A program made the translations under genes and the position numbers. The notes under the pieces are model-generated. The model had not been told where the DNA came from, ran no database searches, and saw nothing but the letters and a program-made list of their open reading frames with translations. Below are positions 26,693 to 33,680 of a stretch of DNA of 42,988 nucleotides, piece after piece (position 1 is the first letter of the stretch; the number at the start of each line of letters is the position of its first letter). Source of the stretch: a virus; IMG/VR virus record IMGVR_UViG_3300030333_002388, positions 1 to 42,988 of that record, one strand, 5' to 3'.

Positions 26693-26916
26693 TCCTTATA
26701 TCTTTTTGAAAAGTAGAGTCTTGTGTAGAATATTCTAATATATGCACTTATAGTTAAGAATATAACTGATATAACAGAAAGAGCTTCAGGACTGGTAATC
26801 CCAAACTGCTCTATACATAGCCAGAGTATTAGATAGTTTAAAGGAAACTGTGTCAGTAATGCACTAAGCACACTAAACAAAGTTTCTTTATGTATTCTTT
26901 TAGTCCTTTCGTTCAC
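26689..26916 (-). CDS. Small two-helix membrane protein (DUF7220-like)
   Basis: 75 residues, GTG start sharing its G with the upstream TAG. Two membrane segments: LFSVLSALLTQFPLNYLILWLC and LSVISVIFLTISAYIRIFY, followed by YTRLYFSKRY. The second segment ending in a (S/A)YxxRxxY-type motif is like DUF7220 phage and plasmid proteins of unknown function. Confidence 0.68.
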   Translation of the reverse strand: MNERTKRIHKETLFSVLSALLTQFPLNYLILWLCIEQFGITSPEALSVISVIFLTISAYIRIFYTRLYFSKRYKE

Positions 26917-27053
26917 TATATAAATATAACTACTAATACTAATATTGTTCTTGTTATTGCGACATCATCACTAAAGACGTCGTCTCCTTGTTTGGCTTTT
27001 ACACCTAGAGCATTTGCCCATATTCTCCATAAATATTTTATTTTATCCATCAT
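26916..27053 (-). CDS. 45-residue protein with C-terminal membrane anchor
   Basis: Two consecutive ATGs follow GAGGTAT. A Trp-rich amphipathic start (IKYLWRIWANALGVKAK), an acidic centre (GDDVFSDD) and a C-terminal hydrophobic tail (ILVLVVIFI). It overlaps the previous gene by 11 nt and its TAG shares a base with the next GTG. Unknown function. Confidence 0.55.
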   Translation of the reverse strand: MMDKIKYLWRIWANALGVKAKQGDDVFSDDVAITRTILVLVVIFI

Positions 27054-27207
27054 ATACCTCATTTAACATTGGCTCCCATACTTCTCGTCTAAAATATTCT
27101 ATATCCTTTTCAACAAGTACTATACCATGCTTTTTTTCTATTTTTCTTTGTTCATCAATCCATTTTTTATATTCTTCCTGAAGTGTACTTTCTGAATACC
27201 AAATCAT
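27043..27207 (-). CDS. 54-residue soluble mini-protein
   Basis: MIWYSESTLQEEYKKW followed by a charged helix and EYFRREVWEPML. The ATG overlaps the upstream stop (ATGA); the 3' end overlaps the next gene. Helical and highly charged; not recognised. Confidence 0.55.
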   Translation of the reverse strand: MIWYSESTLQEEYKKWIDEQRKIEKKHGIVLVEKDIEYFRREVWEPMLNEVYDG

Positions 27208-27320
27208 AGTGTATTGTCCTTATCTTTTTTGTTCTTATTTTCTACTATTAAACTAGATTCCCACACAAATAGTGCCATGAAAGAGAGAATTACAAATCCA
27301 AATATTATTTCTAATATCAC
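27204..27320 (-). CDS. 38-residue single-span membrane peptide
   Basis: GTG start preceded by AAGGAG at 7 nt, overlapping the end of the ligase N-half by 4 nt. N-terminal membrane segment (ILEIIFGFVILSFMALFVW) and a lysine/asparagine-rich cytoplasmic tail. Coupled to the next gene by ATGA. Confidence 0.55.
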   Translation of the reverse strand: MILEIIFGFVILSFMALFVWESSLIVENKNKKDKDNTL

Positions 27321-28261
27321 TCTACTCTCCTTACGATTTTTGGAATAATTTTCCCACTTCGTATAACTTCTACTTTACAACCTATTTCTAAATTAAGTGC
27401 TTCAATAAATCCTGCATTATGTAATGTTGCTCGTGAAATATTTGCGTCATCAATTACTACTGGTTCTAGTATTGCAACTGGAGTTACTGCCCCAGACTTG
27501 CCAACATTCCATTCAACATCTAATAGAGTTGTAGTCACTCCCTCTTCTCTTACCTTATGTGCAAACGCTCCTCGTGGGTGGTGTGAAGTAAATCCGAGAT
27601 TATAAAACTCTTCTACATTATCCAATCTCCACACTGTGCCATCTGTCGGATAATTATACTTATCTACAGTTAAAACAGTAACAAAACCTTTCTCCCCCAA
27701 TTCTAACAATCTGTGCGACCATTTTTCATGGGTAAGTGGCTCTGCATTATAAGCAACAAAAACTAAGTCAAGGGACCTCTGCTTAAATTCTTCAATGTCT
27801 TTAAGGTTTAAGGAACCTGCTGCGTAGTTTCTTGCATTAGGTATTTCGACAGGGGCGACTACTTCTCCTGTGATTTGAAGTATCTTTTCGTCTGTTTGTA
27901 TCTGACTAGGAACAAGATACTTCATTTTGTCTGTAATTGGAACACCTTTCTTTCCATCTCCACGAGTAAGAGCTAAAGTGTATACACCATCTATATAAAG
28001 AATGCTTACTGCACTCCCGTCTAATTTAGGTGTAATAACTACTGATTCATTCTCTGCCCATGAAGGCGGAGTAGTCTCTCCATCAAATACTTTCTGTAAA
28101 GACCACATAGGAAAGGTGTGAGGAATACGCTCCTCTCTATCATCTTTGTAACCGACTACTTCATCTACTTGCTTTAGTCTATCGTAGACATCATCAGCGA
28201 TCAATGGTTTACCATTGAAGTACGCCAAATCACATTGTTTAAGATAATTTTCCAAACTCAT
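27317..28261 (-). CDS. ligA: NAD+-dependent DNA ligase, N-terminal half (Ia, adenylation, OB)
   Basis: 314 residues. An NMN-binding Ia-like start (AYFNGKPLIADDVYDRL), then HTFPMWSLQKVF, the catalytic KLDG with K79 (TPKLDGSAV), TRGDGKKGV, ITGEVVAP, WNVGKSGAVTPVA and an OB-like end (VEVIRSGKIIPKIV). It ends where the zinc-finger region should begin; that half is encoded separately downstream. Mis-assembly is unlikely because both halves have proper starts, promoters and domain boundaries. Leaderless: the ATG is 6 nt from the -10 box. Confidence 0.93.
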   Translation of the reverse strand: MSLENYLKQCDLAYFNGKPLIADDVYDRLKQVDEVVGYKDDREERIPHTFPMWSLQKVFDGETTPPSWAENESVVITPKLDGSAVSILYIDGVYTLALTRGDGKKGVPITDKMKYLVPSQIQTDEKILQITGEVVAPVEIPNARNYAAGSLNLKDIEEFKQRSLDLVFVAYNAEPLTHEKWSHRLLELGEKGFVTVLTVDKYNYPTDGTVWRLDNVEEFYNLGFTSHHPRGAFAHKVREEGVTTTLLDVEWNVGKSGAVTPVAILEPVVIDDANISRATLHNAGFIEALNLEIGCKVEVIRSGKIIPKIVRRVE

Positions 28262-28267
28262 ACATAT

Positions 28268-28296
28268 ATTATACTCGAGTTTGAGATTATTGTCAA
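28268..28296 (-). promoter_or_regulatory. Consensus promoter, leaderless ligase-A transcript
   Basis: Minus strand TTGACA, 17-bp spacer, TATAAT, then ATATGT and the ATG. Identical downstream box to the promoter at 31554. Confidence 0.9.
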
Positions 28297-28306
28297 GAAA
28301 TATTTT

Positions 28307-28612
28307 TTAATTCTGATAAATATTGTCAAGTAAATCTTTAAAGTTTTCTTCAATAACTTTTTTACTTTCTGCAAGAGAAAGAATCTCGACTAATGCTGAA
28401 AACAGCTCTCTTGAGTTATCAAAGTCTAATAGCATAGAAATACCTTCCTTAGAAGGCTTCCATTCTTCAGTAAAATCTTGGTAATATTTTCTGATATGTA
28501 AATACTCTTTATCTCTAAAAGTATTTACCATTAAGTATATTTTTTCGCCCTTTTCTTCATTGTAATGTATTTCTCTTTCATACATTGAAGGAGCGTTATG
28601 TAATTCAATCAT
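28307..28612 (-). CDS. Hypothetical small acidic protein
   Basis: 101 residues; MIELHNAPSMYEREIHYNEEKG then KIYLMVNTFRDKEYLHIRKYYQDFTEEWKPSKEGISM. Part of this resembles transcriptional-coactivator-p15/PC4-like phage proteins (a strand pair, K/RxYY, then W-P-(S/T)-K-G-I), which bind single-stranded DNA. I regard this as possible, not established. The ATG overlaps the preceding stop. Confidence 0.6.
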   Translation of the reverse strand: MIELHNAPSMYEREIHYNEEKGEKIYLMVNTFRDKEYLHIRKYYQDFTEEWKPSKEGISMLLDFDNSRELFSALVEILSLAESKKVIEENFKDLLDNIYQN

Positions 28613-28868
28613 TTTTCAATATCTTTGAGAGAGGAACAATCGAAACTACATTCTCGGGAACTAATAGTCTATACGAGTCAGTATCCCAGCACCAGCATAA
28701 TACTTGGTGTTGGTTTGGTCTTGCACGATTTCTTTTTGACTGAATATAATCATTATCAAACTCCATTGTGCAAACATTATACTTTAGTTTTCGGCTTTTT
28801 GCACTACGATAAGTAATTACTGCATCGCCGTGCTTTTCCATCTCTTGTATAAATTTTTCTTTTTTCAT
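28605..28868 (-). CDS. Hypothetical SH3/WYL-like small protein
   Basis: 87 residues from the ATG at 28868 behind GCAGGAGAAAA; an upstream in-frame start at 28901 is less supported. A central beta-rich stretch (AVITYRSAKSRKLKYNVCTMEF) and RARPNQHQVLCWCWDTDSYR. Similar small proteins occur in marine T4-like phages as far as I recall. Function unknown. Follows a terminator, so expression may depend on read-through. Confidence 0.6.
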   Translation of the reverse strand: MKKEKFIQEMEKHGDAVITYRSAKSRKLKYNVCTMEFDNDYIQSKRNRARPNQHQVLCWCWDTDSYRLLVPENVVSIVPLSKILKND

Positions 28869-28940
28869 TTTTCTCCTGCGTTGGTTGATGTAATCCTTCA
28901 CCGTCCAATCGCTAGTTCAAAAAACAACTGTAACTACAAG

Positions 28941-28975
28941 ATATAAAAATACCTCGATTCATGAAGAATCGAGGA
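28941..28975 (-). terminator. Intrinsic terminator after an HTH-family gene
   Basis: Nine-base-pair stem CCTCGATTC/GAATCGAGG with a 5-nt loop; on the minus strand followed by TATTTTTATAT. Confidence 0.85.
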
Positions 28976-28983
28976 TATTTTAG

Positions 28984-29334
28984 TTAGCTATTAAGTTTGT
29001 TAATAGCTTCAGCAAAGTACTTAGCTGCTTTACCAGTAAGTTTAGTAATAATGGAATCATCAACATCAATTCCTGCGTCAGTTAGAGCTGAACTCAACTC
29101 TTGCTGTGCGCCTTCTTTTGACACTCTAGTTCCACCACCTGACGCTTTGCCAGTCGCAGGTGTTTTCTTAACATAGACACCAGCTTTTGTTAGAATCATT
29201 CTAACTCCATTAGGTGTTTGTCCTATGCTTTCTGCTATATCTGAAACAATCTCCATACTTGTTTCTGGAGTTGGTTCAGCGCCTTGGTAGTCTTCAACTA
29301 CCTGTGCTTTCATTTCATCTGTCCAATTTGACAT
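28984..29334 (-). CDS. HTH-family phage DNA-binding protein (TDEM/SANT type)
   Basis: 116 residues from MSNWTDEMKAQ, preceded by GGAG; the longer in-frame version from 29418 lacks a ribosome site but cannot be excluded, because the predicted +1 is just upstream of it. N-terminal tri-helix (DIAESIGQTPNGVRMILTKAGVYVKK), a Gly/Thr linker, and a C-terminal helical domain ending EAINKLNS. The same two-part layout is found in the genes at 34762 and 38682. Confidence 0.76.
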   Translation of the reverse strand: MSNWTDEMKAQVVEDYQGAEPTPETSMEIVSDIAESIGQTPNGVRMILTKAGVYVKKTPATGKASGGGTRVSKEGAQQELSSALTDAGIDVDDSIITKLTGKAAKYFAEAINKLNS

Positions 29335-29429
29335 TCGTTTTCTCCGTTTGTAAGATTCTGGCAACCCGGGCGCCCACCCTGTCGCTTGCCGCATCTGTAA
29401 ATAAAATCTATCACTCATTTATATATAAT

Positions 29430-29458
29430 ATTATATACAGAAATAGGGATATTGTCAA
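29430..29458 (-). promoter_or_regulatory. Consensus promoter for the HTH gene, with structured leader
   Basis: Minus strand TTGACA, 17-bp spacer, TATAAT. The ~90-nt leader up to 29334 contains an unusually GC-rich foldable segment (GGCAA...TTGCC closing GGGCGCCCGGG) in an otherwise AT-rich region. Confidence 0.85.
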
Positions 29459-29475
29459 GAACTATTTTAGAGTTG

Positions 29476-29673
29476 CTATGAAAAATGCTTTTTAATCACA
29501 TCAATCTTATCATTAGCTTCTGCTATTTTTGACACTTCTATTTCAATAGCTTCCACTATTTCAGAATGTTCTCCAATACCCACTGGATTTCTAATATAGG
29601 CAAGTATATTTGCTTCTGCTACTGCTACTTGTCCTTCTAACTTTTTAATTAGTGCTTCTAATAAATAATTCAT
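29476..29673 (-). CDS. Hypothetical coiled-coil protein
   Basis: 65 residues, almost entirely helical with heptad-like Ile/Leu/Val spacing (LLEALIKKLEGQVAVAEANILAYI; IEIEVSKIAEANDKIDVI). It overlaps the preceding membrane-protein stop by 4 nt. Not recognised. Confidence 0.6.
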   Translation of the reverse strand: MNYLLEALIKKLEGQVAVAEANILAYIRNPVGIGEHSEIVEAIEIEVSKIAEANDKIDVIKKHFS

Positions 29674-29927
29674 TTCACTGCCTCTACATATGTTGCTACA
29701 AATCTGAATCTATACTTTTCATGTAGCACTGCTGGTAAGAGAAGTGGCGCAACTATACATGACATTATTGCAAAAACAATGCCACTTAAAAACCACCATC
29801 TTACTGTTATTGAATTTGGTTTTATTAATTTTAACATTGTGATAGCAGGCCACCAAAGCCTCCATACTGACATTAAAACTGTTGCTAACCAAAATCCAAT
29901 AAGTATATTAGTATAATTTAACTCCAT
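29670..29927 (-). CDS. Small membrane protein, two predicted spans
   Basis: 85 residues: NILIGFWLATVLMSVW and FLSGIVFAIMSCIVAPLLLPAVL form two hydrophobic segments separated by a basic loop. Coupled to its neighbours by overlap on both sides. Unknown function. Confidence 0.65.
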   Translation of the reverse strand: MELNYTNILIGFWLATVLMSVWRLWWPAITMLKLIKPNSITVRWWFLSGIVFAIMSCIVAPLLLPAVLHEKYRFRFVATYVEAVK

Positions 29928-30555
29928 ATTCTTCTAGGTGTCGAAGACTGCCTAGGTTACATGCTAGTTGATTTCTATATCTACCACCATGTTTTACATA
30001 TGGAAAGAGAGTATCACTAAAATCAAAAGGTGGTTCTATTGTATAGACCAAATATCCATACTGACCATCAGGATTTATCCATTCCTGTTTAATAATAGCT
30101 GGTGTATTATTTGCTACACACCATACTTTCTCTCCAACCTCGAACCTTTCACTTACACACTGATCTGGTAACATAACTTCTTTCCAGTTATATTCAGCAG
30201 CTGGATATTTAAAAGGTACTCCGACTTTTTCTATAATATTTTTCACAAAAGCAGGTGAACGATATAAACTTGTTGCAATTTCTGAAAGGTTATATCCTTC
30301 AATATACATTTCGCATACTGATCTTATTTCGTCTTTTGTTGCTAGTTTACCTCTATTTTGAGACTTTCTAATAGCAACAAATGCTTCCTGATCTTTGTGA
30401 TCTTCTATTATCCTTGCCAATCTTGTTGTATTATATGTTATTCGAAGCATTTGACACGCTTCTTTCTTTGTGATTGGCTTCTCATTTTCGAGTAAATCTA
30501 TTACTCGTTGTATATTTGTTTTAGTTAAATTCTCGTAATCTTTCTTCTTTATCAC
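29908..30555 (-). CDS. HTH-containing phage protein with C-terminal SH3-like domain
   Basis: 215 residues, GTG start. N-terminal helices with two HTH-like units (ITKKEACQMLRITYNTTRLARII; YNLSEIATSLYRSPAFVKNIIEKVGVPFK), then a beta-rich domain (GEKVWCVANNTPAIIKQEW...YGYLVYTIEPP) ending with the conserved-looking HLEEYGVKLY. Similar proteins are found in cyanophages and pelagiphages. Probably DNA-binding; targets unknown. Confidence 0.65.
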   Translation of the reverse strand: MIKKKDYENLTKTNIQRVIDLLENEKPITKKEACQMLRITYNTTRLARIIEDHKDQEAFVAIRKSQNRGKLATKDEIRSVCEMYIEGYNLSEIATSLYRSPAFVKNIIEKVGVPFKYPAAEYNWKEVMLPDQCVSERFEVGEKVWCVANNTPAIIKQEWINPDGQYGYLVYTIEPPFDFSDTLFPYVKHGGRYRNQLACNLGSLRHLEEYGVKLY

Positions 30556-30802
30556 TTTCTACACTCAATAATATAATTCCATAGTGAATTATCTTTAATA
30601 CATCTTCTCGGTTATATCCATTTTTCTTGCCATAACGCTGAGCATACTTAATTATGTTACCTAAACAGAATCCAACTCCATGACCTGCGTCATTTATGAA
30701 CTCTGTAGATTGTATCTTGTTCATACTATAATGATTATCATAAGTGCTATCTATCCATTTTTTAATTTCATTTAGCACTTCGTCCTCTTTGAACTTATAC
30801 AT
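30521..30802 (-). CDS. DUF3310-like protein
   Basis: 93 residues. C-terminal core FCLGNIIKYAQRYGKKNGYNREDVLKIIHYGIIL matches the (G)NxIKYxxRYxxKxGxxEDLxKxxxYL signature of DUF3310, a common phage family linked by genomic context to nucleotide metabolism. The ATG overlaps the preceding mini-gene. Confidence 0.78.
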   Translation of the reverse strand: MYKFKEDEVLNEIKKWIDSTYDNHYSMNKIQSTEFINDAGHGVGFCLGNIIKYAQRYGKKNGYNREDVLKIIHYGIILLSVESDKEERLREFN

Positions 30803-30947
30803 TTCTTCTTCTCCTTTTAGGTTTTCGATTGTGTGACCTCCATCTGCTTACTGAAGATTTTGCATTTCTTATAAAGTTGTCTTTTTCTTCATCAGATAGA
30901 TTTTCGGGAATAAAAATATTTACTCCTCTATAAAAAAATTTTTCCAT
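30795..30947 (-). CDS. 50-residue basic mini-protein
   Basis: MEKFFYRGVNIFIPENLSD, then a charged helix and an Arg/Lys-rich end (RWRSHNRKPKRRRRNV). It abuts the preceding stop directly and overlaps the next ATG by 8 nt. The basic tail suggests nucleic-acid binding; otherwise unknown. Confidence 0.58.
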   Translation of the reverse strand: MEKFFYRGVNIFIPENLSDEEKDNFIRNAKSSVSRWRSHNRKPKRRRRNV

Positions 30948-31547
30948 TTATTTACTTGTTATCCTTTTGTCATACCAAGCCAACTCGTCGTCCCACCAAT
31001 ATGGCTCTGAACGATGCGACCACTTCGCAAAAGTTGCCTTGTCCGTGTGATAATACAGACGATACGAACCTACGACATCGCCTGGGTCTTTCAGTTCATC
31101 TGGCATAGCCATACCGAAAGGAGTGAGCCCATCTCTAGGCATATTTTTAGGTTCGGGTAATTTATTAATTACTTCAACCACTGACTTGTGTTGCTTACCA
31201 TAACGATAATGATACTCGTCATTCAACGCATTTGCATAGCAGTGAACCCACTCAAAATTGTCTAAAGAAGAACGCGTCCATATCGTGCAAGGGTGGTTAT
31301 ACATCATTGGCAGATATGGGGTAAGAGGTCGTTCCTCCATAGGCAAATGTTTTATTTTAGCTTTATGTTCATTTAGATAAGCAGATTCCTCTCGATTCAA
31401 TGCACGAGGTATAAACCCCAACATCTCATCTACCCAAACTGCTGTGCACAATAACTGTGCCGCTTCTAGTGGCATTTTAACTATGTGTTTGTCTACATGG
31501 TACTCTGCGCACTTATCTAAATCTTCATCTAGGTAAAACAAATTCAT
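30948..31547 (-). CDS. Conserved phage protein (MNLFYLDEDLDKCAEYHVDKHIVKM family)
   Basis: 199 residues. The pattern FYLDxD...DKHIVKMPLEAAQLLCTA, MYNHPCTIWTRSSLDNFEW, YRYGKQHKS, TPFGMAMPDE and VGSYRLYYHTDKA is one I know from T4-like cyanophages and other marine phages; some relatives are annotated as pyrimidine-dimer glycosylase-like, which I cannot verify. Conserved His/Lys/Asp suggest an enzyme. Leaderless: the ATG is 6 nt from a perfect -10 box. Confidence 0.72.
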   Translation of the reverse strand: MNLFYLDEDLDKCAEYHVDKHIVKMPLEAAQLLCTAVWVDEMLGFIPRALNREESAYLNEHKAKIKHLPMEERPLTPYLPMMYNHPCTIWTRSSLDNFEWVHCYANALNDEYHYRYGKQHKSVVEVINKLPEPKNMPRDGLTPFGMAMPDELKDPGDVVGSYRLYYHTDKATFAKWSHRSEPYWWDDELAWYDKRITSK

Positions 31548-31553
31548 ACATAT

Positions 31554-31582
31554 ATTATACTCGAATTTAAGATTATTGTCAA
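31554..31582 (-). promoter_or_regulatory. Consensus promoter, leaderless transcript
   Basis: Minus strand TTGACA, 17-bp spacer, TATAAT, then ATATGT-ATG. Confidence 0.9.
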
Positions 31583-31611
31583 GAATTATTTTTTGATATG
31601 ATCCTTGACAT

Positions 31612-31636
31612 ACTTAGAATATGCCAAGGATATGGT
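31612..31636. other. Imperfect hairpin behind the lysis cassette
   Basis: ATCCTTG and CAAGGAT arms with an inner CATA/TATG pair. There is no T-run on either strand, so it is not a classic terminator; it may separate lysis transcripts from the next promoter or act as an operator. Confidence 0.4.
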
Positions 31637-31658
31637 GATGAGCAAAATTATTGAAAGA

Positions 31659-32024
31659 CTACTTACCAAAAGCACGACCTGCCTCTGATATACCAAACGC
31701 TCCGAGTGTTACTACTACTAGCGAGGTATATATTGTATCATCAATTATCAACTCTTTGCCCATAAATGCTGTGATAAGATCACAACTGGCGAATACTATC
31801 ATAAAGAAGAAAGAAATAAATCCTATGATTGCTTTCTCATTTACATCATTGTCATCTAAAAACAAATCCATAAACTTCCTCTTTGGTGGAGCTAATTGTT
31901 TCTTAGCTGCTTCTGCTTCGGCTTTCAAAGCAGTGATAGTATCTTCTGCGTCATCTAGTTTATCTACTAGCGACATATACTTATCGAGGTCTATATTTAC
32001 CTCATTCCTGTTCTCCGCTTCCAT
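31659..32024 (-). CDS. Putative holin
   Basis: 121 residues. The N-terminal half is a charged coiled coil (SLVDKLDDAEDTITALKAEAEAAKKQ); the C-terminal half has two hydrophobic spans (AIIGFISFFFMIVFASCDLIT; IYTSLVVVTLGAFGISEAG) and a short tail. Its position directly after lysozyme and the spanin pair makes a holin likely. It overlaps the o-spanin gene by 23 nt. Confidence 0.7.
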   Translation of the reverse strand: MEAENRNEVNIDLDKYMSLVDKLDDAEDTITALKAEAEAAKKQLAPPKRKFMDLFLDDNDVNEKAIIGFISFFFMIVFASCDLITAFMGKELIIDDTIYTSLVVVTLGAFGISEAGRAFGK

Positions 32025-32370
32025 CGGTTGTTACCTTTCGGTAGTAAACTACTACCTCTTTGAGTTCACGAATGTATCGTTTTAACTCTTGCATATTATA
32101 TGCCATCAATTCATAATCAGGAACTGACATAGCGAGAAATACAACTTGTCCCTCTCTTTTTTCTAAATCAGCTAAAAACTGGTCTATGTTCTTTTCACTA
32201 ACTACATACCAATATGGTTCTTTTAAGTCTATTTCACGAGGTAGTACGGGTTGAATAATAACCCTTTCAATAGGTTTAGCACTAACCTCTAATGTCTTTT
32301 GTGGGAACAGGCTGCACTGTGATACCATCATCAGCGCTATCAATATCCCTACTATCTTCTTCAATTCCAT
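32002..32370 (-). CDS. Putative outer-membrane spanin (lipoprotein)
   Basis: 122 residues from the ATG at 32370 (AAGGAAG site); an upstream TTG is discounted. The signal peptide KKIVGILIALMMVSQC ends in a lipobox cysteine, so an exported lipoprotein. The mature part has a Pro-containing linker (PVLPREIDLKEP) and a C-terminal helix (YNMQELKRYIRELKEVVVYY). It starts inside the i-spanin gene in another frame (89-nt overlap), the Rz/Rz1 arrangement. Implies a Gram-negative host. Confidence 0.78.
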   Translation of the reverse strand: MELKKIVGILIALMMVSQCSLFPQKTLEVSAKPIERVIIQPVLPREIDLKEPYWYVVSEKNIDQFLADLEKREGQVVFLAMSVPDYELMAYNMQELKRYIRELKEVVVYYRKVTTDGSGEQE

Positions 32371-32692
32371 CAAATACTTCCTTTGTTGCTTTGTTTACTC
32401 TTGTTTCAATCAGTCCTGGCTTTGCCGCTGCTAATTTACTAAGATTATGTCTTTTAAATATATCAAGATAACGATTCATTTCTAACTCTATTTCTTGATT
32501 TTTACTTTGTAAATCAAGTAAACTCTGTCCTTGCAGAGTAAAATCATTTTGTAGTGATTCTATCGTTTCTTCTTGAACTTCTACTGCTACTTCTAATGTC
32601 TTTACATTACCAAGTAGTCTTTGATTTTCCGTATACAAGTAGTAACAAAGACCACTTGCTATTAATGTTGTTCCTAGAAAAATCTTATACAT
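32282..32692 (-). CDS. Putative inner-membrane spanin (Rz-like)
   Basis: 136 residues from the ATG at 32692 (MYKIFLGTTLIASGLCYYLY); a longer frame reaching 32809 lies inside lysozyme and is not used. One N-terminal membrane span, then a long periplasmic coiled coil (NVKTLEVAVEVQEETIESLQND ... QSKNQEIELEMNRYL) and an acidic tail. Fits i-spanin topology; the partner lipoprotein overlaps its 3' end. Confidence 0.78.
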   Translation of the reverse strand: MYKIFLGTTLIASGLCYYLYTENQRLLGNVKTLEVAVEVQEETIESLQNDFTLQGQSLLDLQSKNQEIELEMNRYLDIFKRHNLSKLAAAKPGLIETRVNKATKEVFDGIEEDSRDIDSADDGITVQPVPTKDIRG

Positions 32693-33128
32693 GTTCCCAC
32701 TCCATATCCTCAAAAAGAAGTGCTTCCGCTTCTCGTCTACGAACAAGCCCTTGGAGAACTTGTCCTCCAGCTTTATTCCATCTTTTGATTTCATGTGGAA
32801 CATCTTCATATTTGCCTTGATTTAACACTTTTAATAGTGTTGATTCTCTTAAATTTCCTGCGCCAAGGTTATATACCCAAGCTACTAGTGCGTCAAATTG
32901 GAACTGTTCTAACGGCACTTTGACCATATCATTTATGTACTTACAGAACTCCTCGAGTTCTATTTCTAGCATATGCTCTGCATGAGATTGACTCCATTCA
33001 TCTCCCTCTTGAACACCTTTTGTGTGTCCATATCCTATAGTCCAGACACCTGCTGGACACTTATATGCTTCTGCTTCAAATCCCTCAAACTTTTTAATAA
33101 GGGCTAAGCCTTCTTTACTTATTTCCAT
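32685..33128 (-). CDS. Endolysin, T4-type lysozyme (GH24)
   Basis: 147 residues. Catalytic region: KKFEGFEAEAY with the general-acid Glu, then CPAGVWTIGYGHT carrying the conserved GYGHT; later DALVAWVYNLGAGN and RRREAEALLF typical of GH24. No signal peptide or SAR domain, so release should depend on the holin. Good ribosome site (TAGGAG). Confidence 0.94.
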   Translation of the reverse strand: MEISKEGLALIKKFEGFEAEAYKCPAGVWTIGYGHTKGVQEGDEWSQSHAEHMLEIELEEFCKYINDMVKVPLEQFQFDALVAWVYNLGAGNLRESTLLKVLNQGKYEDVPHEIKRWNKAGGQVLQGLVRRREAEALLFEDMEWEHV

Positions 33129-33150
33129 TTGTTTATTCTCCTAGAAAGGC

Positions 33151-33172
33151 GACTCCGCTGAAGTGCGGAGTC
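33151..33172 (-). terminator. Hairpin between hsp20 and lysozyme
   Basis: Eight-base-pair stem GACTCCGC/GCGGAGTC with a 6-nt loop, followed on the minus strand by GCCTTTCT. Partial terminator or processing/stability element; the weak T-run suggests read-through into lysis genes. Confidence 0.55.
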
Positions 33173-33186
33173 TTGCAATAAACCTA

Positions 33187-33573
33187 TTATTCTATATCGA
33201 ATGTTTTAGGTTTCATTTCATCAGGAATATTCTTTACTATATTAATAGTAAGAATACCATCTTTAAGTCTTACGGAATCTACTTCCATATACTCTCCGAG
33301 TATAAACTGCCTATCAAATCCCTTTGAACTAAATCCTTTATGCAAGTAGCTTTCGCCCTCTTGCAACCAGTCAGTAGGTTTTGCTTTGATTAGCAACTTA
33401 TTTCCATCTTGTTCTACACTTACATCATCACGATGAAAGCCTGGAACTGCAATCTCTACACTCACAGATTCGTCATCTGTTCTTACCACATTGTATCGTG
33501 GATAATTTGTATCGACTGTTTCAAACATAGCTGGGTCAAACCCTAGAAAATGTCTTAACATTGTATTAGTCAT
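33187..33573 (-). CDS. hsp20: Small heat-shock protein (Hsp20/IbpA type)
   Basis: 128 residues with an alpha-crystallin domain: YNVVRTDDESVSVEIAVPGFHRDDVSVEQDGNKL, the (A)GF-type end of strand 5, then GFSSKGFDRQFILGEYMEVDSVRLKDGILTINI, containing the L-K-D-G-I-L-T-I motif. Known role: ATP-independent holdase; also common in cyanophages, possibly for virion assembly. The 5' leader is structured (see hairpin at 33570). First gene of the transcript that runs into the lysis genes. Confidence 0.94.
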   Translation of the reverse strand: MTNTMLRHFLGFDPAMFETVDTNYPRYNVVRTDDESVSVEIAVPGFHRDDVSVEQDGNKLLIKAKPTDWLQEGESYLHKGFSSKGFDRQFILGEYMEVDSVRLKDGILTINIVKNIPDEMKPKTFDIE

Positions 33574-33594
33574 AATTATACTCCTATATTATGA
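33570..33594 (-). promoter_or_regulatory. Candidate RNA thermometer over the hsp20 start codon
   Basis: In the mRNA, UCAUAAU pairs with AUUAUGA (7 AU-rich pairs) and the loop carries AGGAG; the downstream arm contains the AUG itself. Further upstream in the ~60-nt leader two more hairpins fold (GAAAACA/TGTTTTC; GCCATACC/GGGTGGC). A start codon in a weak stem before a heat-shock gene is the classic thermometer layout. Confidence 0.55.
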
Positions 33595-33640
33595 GCCACC
33601 CTATCGGTATGGCACTGAAAACACCATTGTTTTCATACTT

Positions 33641-33669
33641 ATTATAACGCAAATTAAACTTAAAGTCAA
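33641..33669 (-). promoter_or_regulatory. Promoter for hsp20 and the lysis cassette
   Basis: Minus strand TTGACT, 17-bp spacer, TATAAT. Unlike most promoters here it produces a ~60-nt leader with a ribosome site. Confidence 0.85.
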
Positions 33670-33680
33670 GAACTATTTTT

